Assembly: GCA_048263775.1 (NCBI GenBank)
Contig: JBLXDU010000001.1
Span: forward strand, 434,001-498,000
Source of the DNA: UBA1479 sp048263775
GTDB lineage: Bacteria; Pseudomonadota; Alphaproteobacteria; Rhodospirillales; Casp-alpha2
DNA: 64,000 nt
Reading direction: 5' to 3'
Shown here: positions 14,974-23,728 of the stretch, one piece after another
How the letters are laid out: every line of letters starts with the position of its first letter
Position numbering within the stretch: position 1 is the stretch's first letter
Notes under the pieces: generated by a model
Told to the model about the DNA's origin: nothing
Databases searched by the model: none
Seen by the model: the letters and a program-made list of their open reading frames with translations, nothing else
Made by a program: the position numbers and the translations under genes

Positions 14974-16917
14974 GTGACGGTGGGCAAACAAAATCACGAC
15001 GACGGCACGGCGGACACGGACATGCCGGCGGCTTCGATCACCCGGGGGGCGGAGGTCATCGCCCGCCATCTGAAGACCCTGCCCAACACGCCCGGGGTCT
15101 ACCGCATGATCGCTGGCGACGGCGCCGTGCTCTATGTCGGCAAGGCGAAGGATTTGAAAAAGCGGGTCGCAGCCTATACGGCGCCGGACCGCCAACCCAC
15201 CCGCATCCGCCGCATGATCGCGCTGACCACGGACATGGAGTTCGTGACCACGGCGACCGAGGCGGAGGCCCTGCTGCTTGAATCCAACCTGATCAAGCGT
15301 TATGCGCCGCGCTACAACATCCTTTTGCGCGACGACAAATCCTTCCCCTACATCCTGGTCACCGGCGACCACGACTATCCCCAGGTGGTGAAATACCGGG
15401 GGGCGAAATCGCGGCCGGGCGACTACTTCGGGCCGTTCGCTTCCGTTTGGGCAGTCAATGACGCGCTCAACGTGCTGCAGCGGGCGTTTCTTCTGCGCTC
15501 GTGTTCGGACAACGTCTTTTCCGGACGTACCAGGCCCTGCCTGCTGTATCAGATCAAGCGCTGTTCGGCGCCCTGCGTCGGGCGCATCTCCAAGGACGAT
15601 TACGCCGATCTTGTCGGCCAGGCGCGGGATTTCCTGACCGGCGGCTCCAGGGCCGTGCAGGCCAACCTGTCCAAGCGCATGCAGGCGGCATCTGACGCGC
15701 TGGAGTTCGAATTGGCGGCCCAGTACCGCGACCGCATCCAGGCCATGACCCGCATTCAGGCCCATCAGGATATCAATCTCCGCACCGTCGGCGATGCTGA
15801 CGTGATCGCCGCCCATCGTCAGAGCGGGCAGACCTGCGTGCAGGTGTTCTTCTTCCGCACGGGTGCCAATTTCGGCAATCGTGCCTATTTCCCCAGCCAC
15901 GGCCCCGACGACGACATGGGCGACGTGCTGGAAGCCTTCCTGGGCCAGTTCTATGCCCGCGCACAGCCGCCCAAGACGGTGATCCTCAGCCATGCCCTGC
16001 CCAATCGGGCCCTGGTCGAAGATGCGCTTTCCGTGCGTGCCGAGCGGCGGGTGCAGATCACGGTCCCGACCCGGGGTGACAAGCGCAAGGTGGTCGACCA
16101 TGCGCAGAACAACGCGAAAGAGGCATTATCGCGCCGCCAGTCGGAAAGCGCCACGCAGCGCAAATTGTTGGACGGGCTGGCCGATGTTCTGGGGCTGGAG
16201 GCCGCGCCTGCTCGCATCGAAGTTTATGACAACAGCCACGTCGGCGGCACCAAGGCCGTGGGCGGCATGATCGTGGCCGGCCCGGACGGGTTCGAAAAGG
16301 GCGCCTATCGCAAGTTCAACATCAAGGGGGCGGCCAATGTACCGGACGCCGACGGCAAGACGGGCGAAGGCTTCGCCCCCGGCGACGATTACGCGATGAT
16401 GCGGGAAGTCCTGACCCGGCGGTTTTCCCGGGCGCTCAAGGAAGACCCCGAGCGCGCAGAGGGCCAATGGCCCGACCTGATCCTGATCGACGGCGGCAAG
16501 GGGCAGCTTGGCATCGCCATGGAGGTTTTCCAGGATCTGGGGATCGAAGACGTCGCCCTGGCGGCCATTGCCAAGGGGCCGGACCGTAATGCCGGGCGTG
16601 AACACATCTTCATGCCCGACGGGCGCGAACTGCTGCTGAAACCCCAGGATCCGGTGCTGTATTTCCTGCAGCGCCTGCGTGACGAGGCCCACCGCTTCGC
16701 CATCGGTGCCCATCGTGGCCGCCGGGCCAAGGCGATCCACACCTCACGCCTGGATGATGTGCCTGGCATCGGTGCCCAGCGCAAACGCGCCCTGTTGCAT
16801 CATTTCGGCCATGCCAAGGCGGTGGAGGAGGCGCGGCCCGAGGATATCGCCGCCGTCGACGGCATTTCCAAGTCGATGGCGCGTAAAATCTATGACTGGT
16901 TTCATCCCGACGACTGA
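14974..16917 (+). CDS. uvrC: Excinuclease ABC subunit C
   Basis: UvrC makes both incisions in nucleotide excision repair after UvrAB load damage. The N-terminal GIY-YIG nuclease is at about residues 30-115 (TPGVYRMIAGDGAVLYVGKA). Next is a four-cysteine cluster (LRSCSDN, RPCLLYQIKRCSAPC) of the type that binds iron-sulfur in UvrC. A UVR motif lies near residue 230, and the RNase H-like nuclease runs from about 385 with YDNSHVGGTKAVGGMIV and DLILIDGGKGQL. Two helix-hairpin-helix motifs close the protein (VPGIGAQRKRALLHHFG). The length of 647 residues is normal. The start is a GTG. Confidence 0.97.
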   Translation: MTVGKQNHDDGTADTDMPAASITRGAEVIARHLKTLPNTPGVYRMIAGDGAVLYVGKAKDLKKRVAAYTAPDRQPTRIRRMIALTTDMEFVTTATEAEALLLESNLIKRYAPRYNILLRDDKSFPYILVTGDHDYPQVVKYRGAKSRPGDYFGPFASVWAVNDALNVLQRAFLLRSCSDNVFSGRTRPCLLYQIKRCSAPCVGRISKDDYADLVGQARDFLTGGSRAVQANLSKRMQAASDALEFELAAQYRDRIQAMTRIQAHQDINLRTVGDADVIAAHRQSGQTCVQVFFFRTGANFGNRAYFPSHGPDDDMGDVLEAFLGQFYARAQPPKTVILSHALPNRALVEDALSVRAERRVQITVPTRGDKRKVVDHAQNNAKEALSRRQSESATQRKLLDGLADVLGLEAAPARIEVYDNSHVGGTKAVGGMIVAGPDGFEKGAYRKFNIKGAANVPDADGKTGEGFAPGDDYAMMREVLTRRFSRALKEDPERAEGQWPDLILIDGGKGQLGIAMEVFQDLGIEDVALAAIAKGPDRNAGREHIFMPDGRELLLKPQDPVLYFLQRLRDEAHRFAIGAHRGRRAKAIHTSRLDDVPGIGAQRKRALLHHFGHAKAVEEARPEDIAAVDGISKSMARKIYDWFHPDD

Positions 16918-17010
16918 TGTGGTTGAATGCGCTCCGCTGGTTGTCGCCCGCATTGGGGTGGGATGATCGGTGCGGGGGCGGTGGCGCCGCATGGAATTCA
17001 GCGCCTCGCG

Positions 17011-17640
17011 ATGGAGACGTTCTTGCTGACCCAATTACCCAACCTGTTGACCTTGTCACGCATCGCCGCCATTCCGGTGGTGGTTTGTCTGATGCTGTTT
17101 ATCGAGGCCCCCTTGGGCAATTGGCTGGCCTTTGCCGTCTATTGCTATGCCTCCATCACCGATTTCTTCGACGGCTATCTGGCCCGTGCCTGGGATTTGC
17201 AGTCGTCCCTGGGCCGGTTTCTCGATCCCATCGCCGATAAGCTGCTGATTTCTGCGCTGCTGCTGGCCCTGGTCGGGGTCGATCGCTTCAACGGCATCCA
17301 TATCCTGCCGGCGGCGGTCATCCTGTGCCGTGAAATCCTGGTTTCGGGCCTGCGCGAATTTCTGGCCTCGGCCCGGGTCGGCCTGCCTGTCTCAACCTTG
17401 GCGAAATGGAAAACCACGGTACAGATCCTGGCCCTGGGGTTCCTCATCGTCGGCCCGGCGGGCCCCGATTTCGGGCCGCTTTCGACGACCGAGGTGGGCG
17501 TTTACGGCCTGTGGATCGCAGCTCTTTTGACACTGGTGACCGGGTTTGACTATCTGATCGCGGGACTGCGCCATATCCGCCGCGCCGATAGCACCCCGCC
17601 AGCCGCGCCGGGCGGCACGCAAGGCGCTGAAAACCGTTGA
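17011..17640 (+). CDS. pgsA: CDP-diacylglycerol-glycerol-3-phosphate 3-phosphatidyltransferase
   Basis: PgsA makes phosphatidylglycerol phosphate, the precursor of phosphatidylglycerol and cardiolipin, in the inner membrane. The CDP-alcohol phosphatidyltransferase signature DGxxARx8GxxxDxxxD is complete in DGYLARAWDLQSSLGRFLDP followed by IAD. The N-terminus LPNLLTLSRIAAIPVVV is typical, and several hydrophobic helices follow. The ATG at 17011 gives 209 residues and the usual N-terminus. A frame from 16927 would add 28 residues with no family support. The gene lies 93 bp after uvrC, and the uvrC-pgsA-Mo cofactor order is common in alphaproteobacteria. Confidence 0.95.
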   Translation: METFLLTQLPNLLTLSRIAAIPVVVCLMLFIEAPLGNWLAFAVYCYASITDFFDGYLARAWDLQSSLGRFLDPIADKLLISALLLALVGVDRFNGIHILPAAVILCREILVSGLREFLASARVGLPVSTLAKWKTTVQILALGFLIVGPAGPDFGPLSTTEVGVYGLWIAALLTLVTGFDYLIAGLRHIRRADSTPPAAPGGTQGAENR

Positions 17641-17725
17641 ATTTTGTGTCATTCTAACCAATATCAACGGCCTTCCGGTGGCGCTCGGCCCGGCAGGCAG
17701 GAAACATCCAAGGGGAAATGGCGGC

Positions 17726-18271
17726 ATGAAGGTATTCGGCCTGGTCGGATGGAGCGGCAGTGGTAAAACGACCCTGCTGGTGCGTCTGATCCCGGAACTG
17801 ACGTCGCGGGGGCTCACGGTTTCGACCATGAAGCACACCCACCACAATTTCGACATCGATCAGAAGGGCAAGGATTCCTACGAGCACCGCGCGGCGGGGG
17901 CCACGGAAGTCATGCTGACCTCGGGCAAGCGATGGGTCCTTCAACGGGAACTACGCGACGAGGGTGAGCCCGACATGGACAGCCTGATCCGGCGCATGGC
18001 ACCGGTCGATCTGGTCCTGATCGAGGGCTTCAAGCGCCACCGCCACGACAAGATGGAAGTGTTCCGCGCCGAAGTGGGGAAGGAGCTGATCGCCGCCGAT
18101 GACGACACTATCGTCGCCGTGGCCTCGGACGGGGCGGTCGCGGGCGTGACCTGCCCGGTCCTCGACATCAACGACGTTAGCGCAATCGCCGATTTCATCA
18201 TCACCCACTGCGGCCTGACGGCCCCGGCCGCCCAGGGGCAGCCGGGCAAGGTAAGCCATGGCGCAGCTTAA
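17726..18271 (+). CDS. mobB: Molybdopterin-guanine dinucleotide biosynthesis protein MobB
   Basis: MobB is a GTP-binding adaptor that assists MobA in making the guanine dinucleotide form of the molybdenum cofactor. The first residues give VFGLVGWSGSGKTTLLVRL, a P-loop, followed by the MobB hallmark STMKHTHHNFDID and later DLVLIEGFKRH. The length is 181 residues. The ATG at 17726 has an AAGGGGA ribosome binding site and begins the family N-terminus. The stop lies 14 bp inside moeA, so the cofactor genes are translationally coupled. Confidence 0.95.
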   Translation: MKVFGLVGWSGSGKTTLLVRLIPELTSRGLTVSTMKHTHHNFDIDQKGKDSYEHRAAGATEVMLTSGKRWVLQRELRDEGEPDMDSLIRRMAPVDLVLIEGFKRHRHDKMEVFRAEVGKELIAADDDTIVAVASDGAVAGVTCPVLDINDVSAIADFIITHCGLTAPAAQGQPGKVSHGAA

Positions 18272-19523
18272 GGACGACTGCTTCGCCTTCGACGGCGGCC
18301 TGATGCCCGTCGATGACGCGCTCGCGATCCTGGCCGGGCGCATTGCCTGCGTCGTCGGTACGGAAGAGGTGCCGCTGCGTCAGGCCCTGGGCCGTATCCT
18401 GGCCGAGGATGTGGTCGCCCCCCGCAACGTGCCGCCACATGACAATTCGGCCGTCGATGGCTATGCGGTCTATCATGCGGATTTGAACCCCGACGGTGAG
18501 ACGCGCCTGCCCGTGGCCGGGCGGATCGCCGCCGGCCATCCGTTGAGCGGACCGGCCGAGCGAGGCAAGGCTTATCAAATCTTCACCGGCGCCCCCATGC
18601 CGGCGGGTGCCGACGGCGGGCCGGATACGGTCTTCATGGCGGAAGATGCAGAAGCCGTGGACGATGCCGTCGTCCTGCCCAAGGGTTTGAAGAAGGGGGC
18701 GAACCGGCGGTTCGCCGGCGAGGACGTGAAGCAGGGCGACGTGATCCTGCGTGCCGGGCAACGCCTGCGCGCCCAGGAAATCGGCCTGGCGGCCTCGGTC
18801 GGGCGGGGCAACCTGACCGTGCGGAAAAAGCTGCGCGCGGCCGTGTTCTCGACCGGGGATGAGGTCCGCGACCCGGCCAATGACGCCCCCGAGGGCTGCA
18901 TCTTCGACGCCAACCGCTACACGGTCATGAGTCTGCTGGACGGGCTCGGCTGTGCCGTTACGGACTTGGGCATTCTGCCCGACAATCCAGACGCAATCGC
19001 CAAGGCCCTGACGGCGGCCGAGGCGGGGCATGATCTGCTGATTACCTCGGGCGGCGTGTCGGCCGGAGAGGAAGACCACGTAAAGGCCGCCGTGGAACGC
19101 CGGGGCAGCATCCATTTCTGGCGCCTGGCGATCAAGCCGGGGCGACCCGTGGCCCTGGGGCAGGTCGGCGACACGGCCTTTGTCGGCCTGCCGGGCAACC
19201 CGGTCGCGGCCATGGTCACCTTCATGCTGATCGCCCGGCCGCTGATCATGATGCTGTCGGGCGCGGCGGAGACGGACGCCCCCCGCTTCGCGGTCAAGGC
19301 AGGTTTTCCCTACAAGAAAAAGACCGGGCGGCGCGAATGGGCGCGGGCCAAGCTGGTGCGAAACGGCGACGGGATGCTGGTCGCGGAAAAACGCCATTCG
19401 TCGGGGGCGGGTATCCTGACCTCCATGGTCGATGCCGACGGCCTGGTCGAACTGCCGGAAGAATTGACCGAACTGAAAGAGGGTGCGACCGTGGATTTCC
19501 TGCCGTTCCGTGAGGTGAGCTGA
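18258..19523 (+). CDS. moeA: Molybdopterin molybdenumtransferase
   Basis: MoeA inserts molybdate into adenylated molybdopterin. The N-terminal region has the conserved RNVPPHDNSAVDGYAV and IFTGAPMPAGAD. The molybdopterin-binding domain shows FSTGDEVRDP, DANRYTVMSLL, ITSGGVSAGEEDHVKAAV and GLPGNPVAAMVTF. The C-terminal beta domain is present. The length of 421 residues is standard. Its stop codon is directly followed by the moaD ATG with no spacer. Confidence 0.97.
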   Translation: MAQLKDDCFAFDGGLMPVDDALAILAGRIACVVGTEEVPLRQALGRILAEDVVAPRNVPPHDNSAVDGYAVYHADLNPDGETRLPVAGRIAAGHPLSGPAERGKAYQIFTGAPMPAGADGGPDTVFMAEDAEAVDDAVVLPKGLKKGANRRFAGEDVKQGDVILRAGQRLRAQEIGLAASVGRGNLTVRKKLRAAVFSTGDEVRDPANDAPEGCIFDANRYTVMSLLDGLGCAVTDLGILPDNPDAIAKALTAAEAGHDLLITSGGVSAGEEDHVKAAVERRGSIHFWRLAIKPGRPVALGQVGDTAFVGLPGNPVAAMVTFMLIARPLIMMLSGAAETDAPRFAVKAGFPYKKKTGRREWARAKLVRNGDGMLVAEKRHSSGAGILTSMVDADGLVELPEELTELKEGATVDFLPFREVS

Positions 19524-19787
19524 ATGACCGCGCCTGTAAAACTGCTGTATTTCGCTTGGCTGCGTGAAAAGGCCGGGGTTGGGGAGGAAGACGTCCAGCC
19601 GCCGGCCACGGTCGCGACCGTGGCCCAGCTTATCGATTGGCTGGAAGCACAGGGCGGCGGCCGCGCCGAGGCCTTCGCCGACCGTAAGGTCGTGCGTGTC
19701 GCCGTGAACCAGGAATATGTTAGTCTGAACCATCCCGTGACGGCGGGCGACGAGGTCGCGTTCTTTCCGCCGGTGACGGGCGGCTGA
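19524..19787 (+). CDS. moaD: Molybdopterin synthase sulfur carrier subunit
   Basis: MoaD is a ubiquitin-like carrier whose C-terminal Gly-Gly is thiocarboxylated to give sulfur for the molybdopterin dithiolene. The sequence has 87 residues and ends in PPVTGG, the required terminus. The N-terminus VKLLYFAWLREKAGV and the region VAVNQEYVSLNHPV with GDEVAFFPPVTGG are typical. It lies directly between moeA and moaE, its partner in molybdopterin synthase. Confidence 0.95.
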   Translation: MTAPVKLLYFAWLREKAGVGEEDVQPPATVATVAQLIDWLEAQGGGRAEAFADRKVVRVAVNQEYVSLNHPVTAGDEVAFFPPVTGG

Positions 19788-19804
19788 CAGGGCAGGGCGA
19801 ACCC

Positions 19805-20275
19805 ATGATCCGCGTACAGACCGAAGATTTTGACCTGGGCGCTGAACTGAAGGCGCTGACCGCCGGCAATCACGGCATCGGCGGTCTGTGTTCCTTCGTC
19901 GGCCTAGTCCGCGACATGGCGGGCGGCGAGGCGATCGGCGCCATGACCCTCGAACACTACCCCGGGATGACGGAAAAGGAGTTGGAGCGCATCGAGGCCG
20001 AGGCCCAGGCGCGCTGGCCGCTCGACGCGACCCTGATCATCCATCGTTACGGGCGACTGGAGCCGGGCGACCAGATCGTTTTGGTGGCCGCCGCGTCGGC
20101 CCACCGCGAGGCGGCTTTCGAGGCCTGCCATTTCCTGATCGATTTCCTCAAGACCAAGGCGCCGTTCTGGAAGCTGGAAGGCACGCCCGGCGGCGGCCAA
20201 TGGGTCGATGCCCGCGATTCCGATGATGCGGCGACGGCACGCTGGACGCAATCCCCCGGGAAGGCCGCCGAGTGA
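19805..20275 (+). CDS. moaE: Molybdopterin synthase catalytic subunit
   Basis: MoaE converts precursor Z to molybdopterin with sulfur from MoaD. The conserved elements are GGLCSFVGLVRDMAGGEAIG, MTLEHYPGMTEKEL, then HRYGRLEPGDQIVLVAAAS and the substrate-binding end DFLKTKAPFWKLEGTPGG with the conserved Lys residues. The length is 156 residues. It lies 17 bp after moaD and overlaps the next gene by 4 bp (GTGA). Confidence 0.96.
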   Translation: MIRVQTEDFDLGAELKALTAGNHGIGGLCSFVGLVRDMAGGEAIGAMTLEHYPGMTEKELERIEAEAQARWPLDATLIIHRYGRLEPGDQIVLVAAASAHREAAFEACHFLIDFLKTKAPFWKLEGTPGGGQWVDARDSDDAATARWTQSPGKAAE

Positions 20276-20982
20276 CGGCCGGGTCACCCGCCGCCGCCGG
20301 TGTCGACCCGCGGGACATCGATGCGGTGTTTTTCGATTTCGACGGGGTGCTGGTCGAATCCAACGAGGTCAAGATCGAAGCCTTTCGTCGTCTGTACGAA
20401 CGCTTCGGAACCGACGTGGTCGATCAGGTGATCGCCGAACATGTCCGCCACGAAGGGGTGTCACGGGTGGTTAAGCTGGAACGCTTTCACCGGGAATTTC
20501 TCGGCATCGTCTTGGACGAAGACGGTCTTGCCGATCTCGCGCAGACCTATTCTGAGATGGTCGAGGACGACGTGGTCGCCTGCGACGCCGTGCCGGGCGC
20601 GGTTGAGGCATTGGACGTCTGGGCCAAACATTGCCCGCTTTACGTGGTGTCCGGAACACCCCAGGACGAACTGCGCCGCATCGCCCAGCGCCGGGGTCTT
20701 GATGGATACTTCGCAACCGTGTTCGGATCACCCCGTGTCAAGCCGGACATTGTCGGAGACGAGCTTTCGCGGATCGGGGTTCAGGCGGATCGTGTTTTGT
20801 TCGTCGGCGATTCTCTGACCGATTATGATTGTGCGGTGGCCGTCGGCACCCGCTTTCTTGGCCGCGTGCCGCCTTGGCGGAAAAGCCGGTTCCCGGATGA
20901 TACCGAGGTCGCCCAGGATATGTGGTCCCTGGCTTTGGCCGGAGGGGCGTCGGCCCGGCCGCAGGCGGAGACCGGGGCATGA
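20272..20982 (+). CDS. HAD-superfamily hydrolase, phosphoglycolate phosphatase-like
   Basis: This is a 236-residue HAD phosphatase. Motif I is VFFDFDGVLVES with the nucleophile Asp and the acid Asp two residues later. Motif II is in YVVSGTPQ, the Lys of motif III is in PRVKPDIV, and motif IV is FVGDSLTDYDCA. The helical cap between motifs I and II is of the phosphoglycolate phosphatase or beta-phosphoglucomutase type. The substrate cannot be told. It starts with a GTG overlapping the moaE stop, and its own stop overlaps the next gene by 4 bp, so it is part of the same transcript as the cofactor genes. Confidence 0.88.
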   Translation: MTAGSPAAAGVDPRDIDAVFFDFDGVLVESNEVKIEAFRRLYERFGTDVVDQVIAEHVRHEGVSRVVKLERFHREFLGIVLDEDGLADLAQTYSEMVEDDVVACDAVPGAVEALDVWAKHCPLYVVSGTPQDELRRIAQRRGLDGYFATVFGSPRVKPDIVGDELSRIGVQADRVLFVGDSLTDYDCAVAVGTRFLGRVPPWRKSRFPDDTEVAQDMWSLALAGGASARPQAETGA

Positions 20983-21809
20983 GCGCCGGCGACGACCCGG
21001 ATCGGGTCTACCATCCGCCCAAGGCTTACAAGAACGAGCGGTTCCTGAATTCCCGGAGCGCCCGGAGTGTGCGCATCCTATCGGAATATGTCGAGCCGGC
21101 GGCACGTTTCAGCGCCCTCGACGTGGCCGATACGGTGGTGTTTTTCGGCTCGGCCCGTATTCTGCCCCGGGACGAAGCCGAACGCCGCCTGCAGGCGGCC
21201 CGCGAACACGGCGGTGACGTTGCCCGTGCCGAAATGGCGCTGGAGATGTCGCGGTATTACGAGGATGCCCGTGAATTGGCGCGGCGCCTGACCGAATGGT
21301 CGAAGGGGCTGGAAGACAAGCACAAGCGTTTCATCGTGTGTTCCGGCGGCGGGCCGGGGATCATGGAGGCCGCCAACCGGGGGGCATCGGAAGCCAAGGG
21401 CATCAACATCGGGTTGGGCATTTCACTGCCCCACGAACAGCACGCCAACCCCTATATCACCCGCGAACTGGCCTTTGAATTTCACTACTTCTTCATGCGC
21501 AAGCTGTGGTTCATGTATCTCGCCAAGGCGCTGATCGTGTTTCCTGGCGGCTTCGGGTCCTTGGACGAACTGTTCGAAACCCTGACCTTGATCCAGACCG
21601 GCAAGATCAAGAAGCATATGCCGGTCATTCTTTACGGCCGCGATTTCTGGGACGAAGTGCTGAACCTGGATGCGTTGGTGAAGTACGGCACGATCAATGC
21701 CGAGGATGTCGACCTGCTGCATGTGGTCGATACGGTCGATGATGCCTTCACCTATATTACCGGTGAATTGTCCAAGAGCCTGGAAGCCCCGAAAGGGCCG
21801 GAACTCTAG
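20979..21809 (+). CDS. LOG-family protein (TIGR00730-like nucleotide phosphoribohydrolase)
   Basis: The protein belongs to the LOG family, which releases a free base from nucleoside 5'-monophosphates. It shows FFGSARI near residue 50, CSGGGPGIMEAANRGASEA, and the signature FPGGFGSLDELFE, equivalent to PGGxGTxxE with Ser for Thr. It is 276 residues from the ATG at 20979, longer than the plant-type LOG proteins, as in the large bacterial subgroup often annotated as putative lysine decarboxylase. That older name has no catalytic support here. It is coupled to the upstream HAD gene by a 4-bp overlap. Confidence 0.88.
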   Translation: MSAGDDPDRVYHPPKAYKNERFLNSRSARSVRILSEYVEPAARFSALDVADTVVFFGSARILPRDEAERRLQAAREHGGDVARAEMALEMSRYYEDARELARRLTEWSKGLEDKHKRFIVCSGGGPGIMEAANRGASEAKGINIGLGISLPHEQHANPYITRELAFEFHYFFMRKLWFMYLAKALIVFPGGFGSLDELFETLTLIQTGKIKKHMPVILYGRDFWDEVLNLDALVKYGTINAEDVDLLHVVDTVDDAFTYITGELSKSLEAPKGPEL

Positions 21810-21947
21810 TATTGAGCTGCTGTGCCGCACTCTATAACCATCGGCTATATATCAATTTTCAGTCCATCTCTCTAAGTTAGCCCATTAATTGGCCGCATCG
21901 CCGGGGCCGACGCGCAGATATACGGCGCTCCAGGAGAATTAGACAGA

Positions 21948-23696
21948 ATGTCAGGTGCCAGCCTTTCACGGCTTAGCATTGTATGGAAGATGTTGGCGCC
22001 GACACCGCTTGTCGTGCTGATCAGTCTTGTCGTCGTGCTGTTGATCGTGCCGCCCATGGTGCGCACCAACGTCGAGGCCGCCGCCCGTGACGCCGCCCTT
22101 GAAACCATCCATCAATACAAAACCGTACGCGGTATCTACAGCCGCAACGTCGTCAGTAAAGTGCTCGCCCATCCGGAATTTTCCGCGACGGTGGAGCACA
22201 GCGACAACATCAACGAAATTCCACCGCCTGCGACTTTCATTCTCGATATCAGCGAGGCCCTGTCGAAAGAAGGCATCTCGCTGAAATTTTACAGCCCCTT
22301 TCCCTTCGCCAACCGCGCCGACCGCGAACTTGATGCCTTCGGCTCCAAGGCTTGGGAGTTATTGTCAGCTAACCCCGAAGCGGTGATTAGCGAAGAGACG
22401 AGCATCGACGGCCATCGTGCCTACCGTGTTGCCGTGGGCGATGTCTTTCGCGAGCAAACCTGTGTGGATTGCCACAACTACCACCCCCTATCGATCCAGA
22501 AGGGGTGGAAGTTGGGTGACCTGCGCGGCGTGTTCGAGGTGGTTGTCGATGTCGAGCGCCTGTTGGATACGGGCGACAGGGTCAGCCGTTTCGTCATTTT
22601 GGCCTTCGTCGCAAGCGGCTTGTTGATTGTCTTGGTCGGCGTGATGATCGGCCGTCCTATCGCCCAGCGCCTGAGCGAGATGCGGGGTGCGGTGCAGGCG
22701 GTTGCCGATGGGCGATGGGATGTGGATATCCCGGCATCCGGTTCCAACGACGAGATCGGCGCCTTGGGCGGTGCCTTGAAAGTATTTCGCGAGAATGCCA
22801 AGCGGCGCGTCGAGTTGGAAGAAGAGCAGCTTGATCTGTACAATCAGATCAAATCGCAGATCGTTCTGTTGACGGATACGAACAAATCCATCGAACGGTT
22901 CGTGCCGAACACCTTCCTCAAACTGTTGAATAAAGAAAACGTCATTGACGTCGAACTGGGCGATTACGCGCTGCGTGATATGTCGGTTTTGTTCACGGAT
23001 ATCCGTGATTTCACGACACTGTCCGAAACGATGACGCCCAACGACAATTTCAGCTTCATCAACAATTACCTCGGCCGCATGGGGCCGATCATCCGCGACC
23101 ACAAGGGATTCATCGATAAGTACATCGGTGATGCGATCATGGCGTTGTTCGATGAACCGGACAACGCGCTGTCGGCGGCCGTTGATATGTTGCAGCGCCT
23201 TGAGCGCTACAACCAGGAAGAACGTATTCGCTATGGTCGCGATGCCATCCGTATCGGGATCGGCATCAATACGGGCTCCCTGATGCTCGGCACCATCGGC
23301 GAGGAGCACCGCATGGACGGCACCGTGATCAGTGATGCGGTCAACCTGGCGGCCCGGGTCGAGGGGTTGACGAAAGAATATGGTGTGCCTTTGATCATCA
23401 CCGACAACACCCTGAATTCCCTATCGGACCCTGGGCAGTATTCGATCCGACCGCTGGATTCTGTGACGGTCAAAGGCAAGACCAAGCAGGTGGCCGTGTT
23501 CGAGGTCCTGGATGGCCTTTCCGATCATGAGCGTGCGGCCAAGGAAGCGACCCTTGAAACCTATCTGGCCGCGATCGCGTCGCTAAAGTCGGGCCATCCG
23601 GTTCGCGCCCGAAGATTGTTCGAGGAATGCCTCGCAGCCAATCCGAACGATATGCCCGTGCGCCTTCATCTGAGTCGGCTGACGGTCGAGGCCTAG
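21948..23696 (+). CDS. Membrane nucleotidyl cyclase with periplasmic c-type-heme-motif sensor (DUF3365/Tll0287-like)
   Basis: The 582-residue protein has a membrane helix near 20-42 and a periplasmic region to about 210 with a CVDCH motif (C172, C175, H176) like the c-heme sites of DUF3365/Tll0287 sensors. A second helix lies near 213-235, then a HAMP segment and a short coiled coil, and a class III cyclase at about 335-530. Metal Asp residues are in FTDIRDFT (D351) and KYIGDAIMA (D395). K391 and D463 (SDAVNLAAR) match adenine-specific cyclases, and R470 matches the transition-state Arg. It probably turns a redox or ligand signal at heme into cAMP. Ribosome binding site AGGAGAA. Base composition is lower in GC than its neighbours. 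Confidence 0.9.
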   Translation: MSGASLSRLSIVWKMLAPTPLVVLISLVVVLLIVPPMVRTNVEAAARDAALETIHQYKTVRGIYSRNVVSKVLAHPEFSATVEHSDNINEIPPPATFILDISEALSKEGISLKFYSPFPFANRADRELDAFGSKAWELLSANPEAVISEETSIDGHRAYRVAVGDVFREQTCVDCHNYHPLSIQKGWKLGDLRGVFEVVVDVERLLDTGDRVSRFVILAFVASGLLIVLVGVMIGRPIAQRLSEMRGAVQAVADGRWDVDIPASGSNDEIGALGGALKVFRENAKRRVELEEEQLDLYNQIKSQIVLLTDTNKSIERFVPNTFLKLLNKENVIDVELGDYALRDMSVLFTDIRDFTTLSETMTPNDNFSFINNYLGRMGPIIRDHKGFIDKYIGDAIMALFDEPDNALSAAVDMLQRLERYNQEERIRYGRDAIRIGIGINTGSLMLGTIGEEHRMDGTVISDAVNLAARVEGLTKEYGVPLIITDNTLNSLSDPGQYSIRPLDSVTVKGKTKQVAVFEVLDGLSDHERAAKEATLETYLAAIASLKSGHPVRARRLFEECLAANPNDMPVRLHLSRLTVEA

Positions 23697-23728
23697 CGCG
23701 CTTTCTTGCGCGATACCGGGGGGCGTGC

